The notes beneath the pieces were generated by a model, which saw only the letters and a program-made list of their open reading frames with translations, did not search any database and was not told the origin of the DNA. Shown here piece after piece: positions 57,470 through 64,000 of a DNA stretch of 64,000 nucleotides; position 1 is the stretch's first letter; each line of letters starts with the position of its first letter. The stretch lies in the NCBI RefSeq assembly GCF_000304455.1, contig NC_018605.1, positions 62,035 through 126,034 of the forward strand, read 5' to 3'. This stretch comes from Cardinium endosymbiont cEper1 of Encarsia pergandiella (GTDB lineage: Bacteria > Bacteroidota > Bacteroidia > Cytophagales > Amoebophilaceae). The position numbers were made by a program, and so were the translations under genes.

Positions 57470-58708
57470 TTAGAATTGGGTCATGGTTTGGTAGTGGAGC
57501 GTAGTACAATTTTGCTCTTGTAAAATCGTTTCAGCAATTGCTTGAATGGTTTCTAAGTCAACCTGTTGAATATAATCAATATGGCTGTTTACTAGGTTGG
57601 TATCACCTTGTAAAGTAGCTATGGCTAATTCCTGTGCACGATCTACTAGATTTACTTGACCAAAAACGAGCTGTGCCTCTATCTGATTTTTTGCTTTTTC
57701 TAATGCAACAGGGGTAATAGCTTTGATTTGATTGAATAGGGATACTAAAGCACTTTCTGCTTCTTCGAATGCAACTTTTGGGACCAAGCTTCCGCTAATG
57801 ACAAATAGACCAGGGTCTAATGACTCAGTCATATAGGCATTTATTCTGGTGTAAAGGGGTTGTTTTTCTACTAGATTATCATATAGTAAAGCAGACTTTC
57901 CTTCACTAAGTAGATTGCATAACACGGTTGCTGCATAGTAACCAGCCATACCTTTTGCTGGCATATGGTAGGCTTTATACAAAACAGGAAAGGGAACATC
58001 ACCCTGCACTACCTTTCGTCTAGATTGTACTTGATCTGGTTCTTGGGGCAACAATCTATGATAAGAAGGGCCAGCAGGAATGGGTTCAAACCATTTTTTG
58101 CATAAAGCTGCTACTTGTTGTTGGGTCACTTTTCCTGCAACTACTAAAATAGCGTTATTGGGTCTATAAAATTTGTAAAAAAAGGTTTTAACGTCCTCCA
58201 TAGTCGCATTTTCTATGTGGCTTAATGACTGGCCAATAGTAGGCCATTTATAGGGATGTGTTGTATAGGCCATGTTGGTCAAATGGTGCCATGCATCACC
58301 ATAGGGTTGGTTTAGATAACGCTCTTTAAACTCTTCTACTACTACTTTTCGTTGTACCTCGAGTGACTTTTCATTAAATGCGAGTCCAAGCATTCGATCA
58401 GATTCAAGCCAAAAAGCTGTTTCTAAGTTAACAGCAGGTAGCGCGCAATAATAATTGGTTACATCTGTGGTTGTGTATGCATTGTTGTCACCGCCTACTT
58501 GCTGCAAGGGGGTATCATATGCAGGAATGTTAGAAGATCCACCGAACATTAGATGTTCAAATAAATGGGCAAAACCTGTTTTTAAAGGATATTCATCTCG
58601 AGACCCTACATCATACATAAGATTCATTACTGCAATATGCGTAGTTGCATCTTCATGCACAATAACCCGTAAGCCATTGGATAAAGTAAATTTTTGAAAA
58701 TGAATCAT
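57470..58708 (-). CDS. M16-family zinc metallopeptidase
   Basis: Pitrilysin-family protein. The zinc-binding HxxEH is HLFEH (48-52), with the downstream glutamates (SLEVQRKVVVEEFKER) supplying the third ligand. N-terminal FTLSNGLRVIVHEDATTHIAVMNLMYDVGSRDE is typical. At 412 residues it is a single M16 pair with the inactive half following (PNNAILVVAGKVT, middle GGxGxxx-like). The active site appears intact; substrates are unknown. Tight spacing to ffh (6 bp) and dapF (32 bp) implies one operon. Confidence 0.92.
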   Translation of the reverse strand: MIHFQKFTLSNGLRVIVHEDATTHIAVMNLMYDVGSRDEYPLKTGFAHLFEHLMFGGSSNIPAYDTPLQQVGGDNNAYTTTDVTNYYCALPAVNLETAFWLESDRMLGLAFNEKSLEVQRKVVVEEFKERYLNQPYGDAWHHLTNMAYTTHPYKWPTIGQSLSHIENATMEDVKTFFYKFYRPNNAILVVAGKVTQQQVAALCKKWFEPIPAGPSYHRLLPQEPDQVQSRRKVVQGDVPFPVLYKAYHMPAKGMAGYYAATVLCNLLSEGKSALLYDNLVEKQPLYTRINAYMTESLDPGLFVISGSLVPKVAFEEAESALVSLFNQIKAITPVALEKAKNQIEAQLVFGQVNLVDRAQELAIATLQGDTNLVNSHIDYIQQVDLETIQAIAETILQEQNCTTLHYQTMTQF

Positions 58709-58740
58709 TTTATTTATGGGATCAAATAAACATGAAATAA

Positions 58741-59559
58741 CTATAGTGGATTATAGGCGATAATAGGTGGTAGGCTAGTTGGATGAACTGTTCCACAAAA
58801 AGATTGATAAACAGGCCCAACCAAATGAATATCGATAAAACGACCATCTGATAGGCGTGTAAAGGTTACTTGCAGTTTACCACCTTTAGTGCTTACCTTT
58901 ACAGGGCTATTTAAGCCATAATAGGCACTGGCAACCAATGCACTAGCAACAGCTCCTGTACCACACGACAATGGTTCTGAGTCTAATCCACATTCACATG
59001 TTCGAATTTGTATCGCATCTGGTTCAATCAATTGCGCAAAATTGATATTAATGCCCTCTTTTTCAAACGGGTACATGTTCCGTTTTGGAAAACCAATTAC
59101 TTCCATAAGGATTAGATCAATCGCATCCACCATTTCTACATAATGGCGCGTCCCATTGTTTAAAAAATAACCGCTAGCTAGTGGCTGAATCGACGTTACA
59201 TCTTGTAAGGTTAAGTCAACCAGTTCATTACGTATACAACCTATGTGTGCACCATCTATAGCATTAAAATAGGCTTTTTGATCTATAATGCCTAACATTT
59301 GTGCATAGTGAAGCGCTGACCGACTGCCATTGCCACACAGCCCATCACCTTGACTGCCATCTGCATTGTAGTGTAGCAGCGCAAAATCATAACCTGCTTT
59401 TTTTTCAATGGAAATAATACCATCTGCACCAATACCAAATTGCCGATGACACAGTTGCTTGGTTAAAACAGGACTATATGTATAATGTTGATCTTGAAAA
59501 TTATCAATGATGATAAAATCATTTCCGGCAGCTTGGTACTTAGCAAAGTTAAGTTGCAT
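58741..59559 (-). CDS. dapF: Diaminopimelate epimerase
   Basis: Converts LL- to meso-diaminopimelate for peptidoglycan and lysine. The two active-site cysteines are present: C75 in GDGLCGNGSR and C199 in LSCGTGAVAS. In the block normally reading T-[YFW]-E-R-G the sequence is TCECG, so the usual arginine is Cys190. Length 272 is normal. Its presence suggests that at least part of a cell-wall precursor route is kept. First gene of dapF-M16-ffh. Confidence 0.92.
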   Translation of the reverse strand: MQLNFAKYQAAGNDFIIIDNFQDQHYTYSPVLTKQLCHRQFGIGADGIISIEKKAGYDFALLHYNADGSQGDGLCGNGSRSALHYAQMLGIIDQKAYFNAIDGAHIGCIRNELVDLTLQDVTSIQPLASGYFLNNGTRHYVEMVDAIDLILMEVIGFPKRNMYPFEKEGININFAQLIEPDAIQIRTCECGLDSEPLSCGTGAVASALVASAYYGLNSPVKVSTKGGKLQVTFTRLSDGRFIDIHLVGPVYQSFCGTVHPTSLPPIIAYNPL

Positions 59560-60198
59560 GAAACTATTAAAATAAATTAAAAATTAGCATATAAAACGTT
59601 TCCTACGGTATAAAAATATCCTTATACCCTTGTGCCTATTGTTATAGGCTGAATAGCTTGATATACAAATTAAGAAGTAAAAACATTACAATCTACAAAT
59701 AATTTTTTAGAAGTTTTAGGGAATGATATTTGAAAAGATAGTAAAATGTATAACCATTTATTTTTTAAGTAAAAAAATAGAGTGGACATCGTAACCATGT
59801 TTGTTGGTCCTATAAAGTTTTATTGTATAGCAAGTGTAATAAATTTTTACTGACGACGTACGTTATGGACCAGATTATTTTTTGATTTAAAAATCAATTA
59901 TAAAAAATTAATAAAATTTATTTTATATAGTTGTATAAAAAATATCTGTAGATAAATTATTCTGGTCATCAGATTCTGATGTCAAGAAATTACTTGATAC
60001 AAACAAGTAATTTTTACTAAAAAAATACCAGTAAAATACAATATTAAAAAAGCTGAAAATCAAGTAGATAAATCCATAATTAACGTTGATAGTCAAATAA
60101 TATATTATATTGCTGCATATTTGCCAGATGAGTAGATATAAATGTATTATTGGCTTTGATTGTATATATAATATATTTATAATGGTGGGTTTCTATAG
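59560..60198. other. Long AT-rich divergent spacer with a hairpin
   Basis: 639 bp, the longest non-coding gap in the window, between leftward dapF and a rightward membrane protein gene. It contains a perfect 10-bp inverted repeat AAATTACTTG/CAAGTAATTT (59987-60013, 7-base loop), running into a short T-run (60011-60015), which looks like a terminator for rightward transcription although no ORF precedes it. Otherwise no ORF, tRNA or repeat is recognised. Confidence 0.45.
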
Positions 60199-62271
60199 AT
60201 GTCTCATGTAACTTTTATTATTTTTTTAATGTTGCCATTCCAACTTTTGCTACTCATATTCATAATCGGCTCTTTTTGCTTACTCGATGCTTCTTATCTG
60301 AAAAAGAAGTTGATGAAACTAGAACCATGTAATACTGTTATAGGCTATACTGGCTGCTATGTTATAATCACTACTGCGATATTAAGTTACGTAGGGCAAT
60401 GTCTTGTTTACTGGTATATACTGCAAATTGCAGCAGGTATTTGGCTGATAGGTTATTCGGTTGTTTCGCATAACCGAGTCCCATCTTGGCAAATCAGTCG
60501 ATCTTGGCTGATTGGTGCAATGTTTTGTCTGCCCATAAATGTACTTTGGCATTGGTGGCATGTGACTGACTATTTATTTTTATTAAAGTTATCTCTAGCA
60601 CATTTGTCTGTAGCTTTATTTGTATTTCCTTTGTCTTTAGGAATGATTGTTCTAGCGGTTACATTTTCAGCCATTGTTTATGTGTCGTGTTATGTTGAAA
60701 ATTTGATCGAGTTAACGGATGATATAGTGGTTCTATTCGGGTTTAGCACACTGGTTTTTACTATGATCATTTATTGTAAAGTCCAAATAGCTGATTATAC
60801 CGCACATAAACGCTACTTAAAAGATAAAAAAAAGATAGAAAGAGAGAAAAATTATACATTAAAACTAAAACAAACGATCCATAATTTGCACATCCGTGCT
60901 AAGAAACCTTATTCAAAAAGAGATAGCAATTTTTTAGATAAAATAGTAAAAATAGTGATGGAGTCTCCTTTATTTTTAGAAGATGACACCCTGTATAAGG
61001 AAGATTTTAACATTATTGTAAATAAATTTTTCACTTGGTCTATATTCTTAAAAGAGCATACTAAATCTAAGTTTCATCTACGATTATTACCGACTGAAAT
61101 TAGGCTAAAGGAATTGATTCAGGAATTGGAAACTGGATTAAATGATTCTGTGGAATCTGCACCACAGTTAAGTATAGTGCAAGGAGATGTTGATATGACT
61201 ACTAAGATTGTATGTGATGTCAACCAGATAATCCATTTATTGGTAGCTGTTATTTTACGTATTACGCACCTAGAACAAAGTGCATCTATACGTATTCAAC
61301 TACATACCACTCGATTAAAATACCAGAAATATAACCCTATTAAAAAACAAAAACCTCCAGAAATAGTCTTTCCAGCTATAGCCTTAGTAGTGAACAGTGG
61401 CAATATACCTCTATCCAAATTTGCTTCCATTAAGAGCTATTATCAGGATATCACCGAAGGGATAGAACTAATAGGAGCCCTTAACCAGTCAAGTTCAGAA
61501 CAAATCAATATACAAAAAGAGCCAATAGAACGAAACATTCGTGCCCATTATGGTTATTTACAATTTTCTCCTTCTAAACAAAAAACTATTCTACTGGTAT
61601 TGCCTTGTAATGTAAAGGTTGTTCAGGATGCAATGCTTACCAATTTGGCTCCTTCCAATAGTTATGTAAATAAAAGTGAAATTAATACTTCTATGGAAGT
61701 ATTAATGAAATTCAATGACTATGCTTGCAAGATGTGTAATATCCGTATAGGTGTCATGGATGAAATATTTCTACTGCTAAGGCGTTGTTATGCTTTTAGA
61801 AGACATGCATCAGGAAAATTGTTCTATGTCCGTGCAATAGGGATTGCACGTTTGGTAACAGATTGGGTAAATTATGCGCCTGAACCAATCTATGCTGCTT
61901 TGTTATATGATTTAGTTGTTTATACCGATCTGCCTATTTCTTATATTAAGGCTAATTATAGCCTAGCTATTTTTTCTTTTGTCCAATCTATTATTTCCAT
62001 ACAGAACCGGAAAGATCTAGAGCCATCTGGGCTCTCTATAGATAATCAACGTAAAAAAATAGTTAACCAAGATCAGCTTTTTATACTTTGCATTAAACTA
62101 GCTGAGCGACTTTATGATTTACGACAAGCCTATGGTTATACCCATAAAGTTCATGTATCCAATATGGCGAAAGAGACCCTTACAGTAGATGTTTGTTTGG
62201 CCAAAAAATATCTGGATAATGACATAGTAGAAGCGTTGCAAAGAGCAGCGCAAGACGCATTAAGGATTTAA
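60199..62271 (+). CDS. Membrane sensor-like protein with degenerate histidine-kinase and RelA/SpoT-HD-like regions
   Basis: Unrecognised full-length family, 690 residues. About six to seven transmembrane helices (5-195) are followed by a Lys-rich coiled linker. The middle (about 297-470) has the rhythm of a HATPase domain (CDVNQIIHLLVAVILRITHLE; VVNSGNIPLSKF; ERNIRAHYGYLQF; ILLVLPC), but the N-box Asn and G-box residues are not conserved and there is no H-box. The end (about 545-690) recalls the HD hydrolase domain of RelA/SpoT: AALLYDLVVYTDLPISYIKANY and FILCIKLAERLYDLRQ, compared with AALLHDVVEDT and IKLADRLHNLR. The HD histidine is Tyr570. It may be a regulator without hydrolysis. No partner gene is adjacent. 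Confidence 0.45.
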   Translation: MSHVTFIIFLMLPFQLLLLIFIIGSFCLLDASYLKKKLMKLEPCNTVIGYTGCYVIITTAILSYVGQCLVYWYILQIAAGIWLIGYSVVSHNRVPSWQISRSWLIGAMFCLPINVLWHWWHVTDYLFLLKLSLAHLSVALFVFPLSLGMIVLAVTFSAIVYVSCYVENLIELTDDIVVLFGFSTLVFTMIIYCKVQIADYTAHKRYLKDKKKIEREKNYTLKLKQTIHNLHIRAKKPYSKRDSNFLDKIVKIVMESPLFLEDDTLYKEDFNIIVNKFFTWSIFLKEHTKSKFHLRLLPTEIRLKELIQELETGLNDSVESAPQLSIVQGDVDMTTKIVCDVNQIIHLLVAVILRITHLEQSASIRIQLHTTRLKYQKYNPIKKQKPPEIVFPAIALVVNSGNIPLSKFASIKSYYQDITEGIELIGALNQSSSEQINIQKEPIERNIRAHYGYLQFSPSKQKTILLVLPCNVKVVQDAMLTNLAPSNSYVNKSEINTSMEVLMKFNDYACKMCNIRIGVMDEIFLLLRRCYAFRRHASGKLFYVRAIGIARLVTDWVNYAPEPIYAALLYDLVVYTDLPISYIKANYSLAIFSFVQSIISIQNRKDLEPSGLSIDNQRKKIVNQDQLFILCIKLAERLYDLRQAYGYTHKVHVSNMAKETLTVDVCLAKKYLDNDIVEALQRAAQDALRI

Positions 62272-62288
62272 GATTTGATGGATAAAAA

Positions 62289-62336
62289 TAGGAAACTAAA
62301 TTTATAAAAGTTTGTCTGGTTTTTTCAGGCCAGTAT
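62289..62336 (+). mobile_element. Solo right end of the IS3-family element
   Basis: 48 bp that align with the tail of the intact IS3 element at 28052-29386: the last codons of its transposase (R K x N L stop) and the terminal repeat TTTGTCTGGTTTTTTCAGGC. A few substitutions are present. It lies between the sensor-like gene and the tape-measure gene, showing that an IS once inserted or recombined there. Confidence 0.7.
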
Positions 62337-62356
62337 AATATCTAACTTAATTGGTT

Positions 62357-64000
62357 ATGTCTAGAAAAACCCATCATGTTATTCTACGTAGTCGGATCGA
62401 GATTACGCTTGATGAGCATAGTAAAAATATACGCCAACATACCCTTGATCAAGTGGTCCATAGGCATATTATGCCTATATTATCAAAATTATTTTCTCAA
62501 TATGTTCCGAATGATGCAATTATTCATTTAGATAAGCTTGTAATAGATGTAGGTGATTTAAATCTATCTACCCTTGACAAACAACTACCTTATCAGGTGG
62601 AACAGATCTTAATGCTTAAGTTAAAAGAAAAGATTGGTAAGGTACTACATAATCCTACTACAGACCAAATAATCCCACTACCTAATGCAAAAATGCAGGC
62701 AATAGCACACTATCTATCAGAAGGTAACTTCGCCTGGTGGATGGCCGAGCGTTCTGAAAAACAAATTGAAAAAACATATTTGGAATTGCTCCACCATGCC
62801 CCCTTGCTCATAGCACAACTTTGGTCTAATTTAACGAAAAAAGAAAAAGCTGTTCAACGTTGTATGGCACTTTTTTCCCAAACTACTGTGGCCGATACGC
62901 TTGCTTATTTATTAAAGCAGCCTATACCGTACTTTACACCTATATTAGCCGAAGTAGGACTACTGTTGCACCAAACGGGGATTTTGACCAATAGACCATA
63001 TACGCTACAACAGCAACTGCATGGAATGGCTCTACTAGCAATTATTAACCAGCAAAAGTATAAAGTAGACCGAATGTATTTTTTGCAAATACTCCTCCAA
63101 CAAGCAGCTATTCAAACTTCTACCAGCTATGAAAAAATTCTAGAAAAATTACACGCTTGTTATGAACAAAATGACAAAAAATCTTCATATAACCCAACTA
63201 TTAAAGCATTGCTGTTTCAGTTACGAGACATGGTTGCAACGCCACCGAAATACTGGTATCAATATCATAACAATCAGCAAAAAGTACTAAAAGAATTGGA
63301 TAAAATAGGGAATCATACTATGGCTCCCTATCAACTATCCGCGGCTATTGGTACCATTAAGGCAGTAATAGATCAATCGGGTATACGTTCTTTGGTAAAA
63401 AGCTGGCTTAAAGAAAAGAAAAACAGGGAAAAATTGATCAAACGCTTACCTGATGGATTATTTGTTGGATTCTTAGAATCTATAAATCCTTATGTAACAC
63501 TTGATTTTGGTCAGATCGCAACGGCTACTACCTCTACAATCGTGCCTATTGGCACGATTAAAGCCAATGCTTTAGCCTATTGTGCCTTTGAACATTTTAA
63601 TGATGTTAAAACCCAGGAAAAGGTATTAAAAGTATTAGAAAAAATAAGTAGCCCTACCATGCCCCCTTACGAACTATCCTCGGCTATTGATAAGATTAAG
63701 GCAGCAATAGACCAGCCTGGTGTACGTTCTTTAGTAAAGCGTTGGCTTAAAAAGAAGCAGAATAGGACAAATTTGATTAAACGTCTACCTGATGGACTAT
63801 TTATTAGATTCTTGGAATCTATAGATCCTTATATCGTAACGCTATGCGCTGATTTTAGCGAGATCATGACAGCTATTACTGCCACTACCGCATCTACTTA
63901 CGCCGTTAAAGCCAATACTTTATCCTATTGTGCCTTTGAACATCCTAAAGCAGTTTATCTTAAAGCGATTCAATCGTTATTTAGGCAATATATTTCGAAT
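62357..64000 (+). CDS. Contractile-injection-system tape-measure protein, N-terminal part (runs off the right edge)
   Basis: ATG 62357, open for all 548 codons to the window end. It matches the CIS tape-measure family pattern: HHVILRSRIEITLDEHSKNIRQHTL..HIMPILSKLF near the start, DAIIHLDKLVIDVGDLNLSTLD, then YLSEGNFAWWMAERS. The family sets sheath/tube length in phage-tail-like injection systems (T6SS subtype iv, antifeeding-type particles) of Bacteroidota, and such systems are known in Amoebophilus/Cardinium relatives. A tandem duplication is visible: 63320-63613 and 63659-63952 both start MxPYxLSxAI and share RSLVKxWLKxKxNRxxLIKR and LPDGLF, offset 113 codons. No other injection genes lie in the window. 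Confidence 0.75.
   Translation, partial: MSRKTHHVILRSRIEITLDEHSKNIRQHTLDQVVHRHIMPILSKLFSQYVPNDAIIHLDKLVIDVGDLNLSTLDKQLPYQVEQILMLKLKEKIGKVLHNPTTDQIIPLPNAKMQAIAHYLSEGNFAWWMAERSEKQIEKTYLELLHHAPLLIAQLWSNLTKKEKAVQRCMALFSQTTVADTLAYLLKQPIPYFTPILAEVGLLLHQTGILTNRPYTLQQQLHGMALLAIINQQKYKVDRMYFLQILLQQAAIQTSTSYEKILEKLHACYEQNDKKSSYNPTIKALLFQLRDMVATPPKYWYQYHNNQQKVLKELDKIGNHTMAPYQLSAAIGTIKAVIDQSGIRSLVKSWLKEKKNREKLIKRLPDGLFVGFLESINPYVTLDFGQIATATTSTIVPIGTIKANALAYCAFEHFNDVKTQEKVLKVLEKISSPTMPPYELSSAIDKIKAAIDQPGVRSLVKRWLKKKQNRTNLIKRLPDGLFIRFLESIDPYIVTLCADFSEIMTAITATTASTYAVKANTLSYCAFEHPKAVYLKAIQSLFRQYISN

Noticed and set aside
59800-59880. Distant complementary stretches TGGTCC and GGACCA considered as a structured RNA
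   Set aside because: Only a 6-bp stem with a ~60-base loop; no conserved RNA family pattern was recognised.

Overview
The window is most consistent with a chromosome segment from a Bacteroidota intracellular symbiont of the Amoebophilaceae type (Cardinium/Amoebophilus-like). The supporting signs are AT-rich DNA, Bacteroidota gene forms (short primary sigma factor, Bacteroidota omega subunit, DivIC-type septum protein, DUF4292 lipoprotein), a promoter of the TTTG-N20-TAnnTTTG type upstream of rpsL, many insertion-sequence (IS) fragments, a long ankyrin protein, and a lipoprotein with eukaryote-like ubiquitin motifs. The right edge holds what looks like a contractile-injection-system tape-measure gene. 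The genus call is inference from gene content; no search was run.

Layout. 1-449: truncated IS6-family element. 454-3091: gpsA and a plsB-like acyltransferase (phospholipid entry). 3191-4840: ybeY and a RING+UIM lipoprotein. 4909-10450: minus-strand run glycosyltransferase, uvrC, rbfA, tpiA, pdhB, diadenylate cyclase. 10715-16854: nadK, divIC-like, rmuC, then the str cluster rpsL-rpsG-fusA-rpsJ read leftwards from a good promoter at 16893-16925. 17343-24884 (plus strand): rhomboid-like protein, small membrane protein, broken sodium/solute symporter, bamD, rpoZ, DUF4292 lipoprotein, accA, birA, truB. 24996-32211: an IS-rich zone holding an intact IS481-type element butted against an IS256 remnant, ruvC, a Ser-rich ORF, an intact IS3-type element, several IS6 pieces and a frameshifted Nma111/Deg-like pseudoprotease. 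32221-38772: 20-repeat ankyrin protein, pgk, comM/yifB, tyrS. 39071-50086: duplicated-domain lipoprotein, ruvA, yidC, ppa, parC, two paralogous outer-membrane proteins, rfbC and an acidic lipoprotein. 50582-59559: leftward run dapF, M16 protease, ffh, rpsO, pnp, rpoD, trxB, DMT transporter. 60199-64000: a membrane sensor-like protein with degenerate kinase and RelA/SpoT-HD-like regions, an IS3 end remnant, and the start of the tape-measure gene, which is still open at the edge.

How it fits together. Housekeeping genes (translation, glycolysis, recombination, protein export, peptidoglycan precursor) are intact and packed in short operons. The accessory genes suggest a host-associated life: candidate effectors (RING/UIM, ankyrin), lipoproteins, a metabolite importer and an injection-system component. 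Decay is active, seen in the broken symporter and pseudoprotease, substitutions at catalytic positions in several families, and IS ends lying beside or inside gene 3' ends (gpsA, ruvC, the pseudoprotease, the ankyrin gene). No rRNA, tRNA or CRISPR array was recognised.
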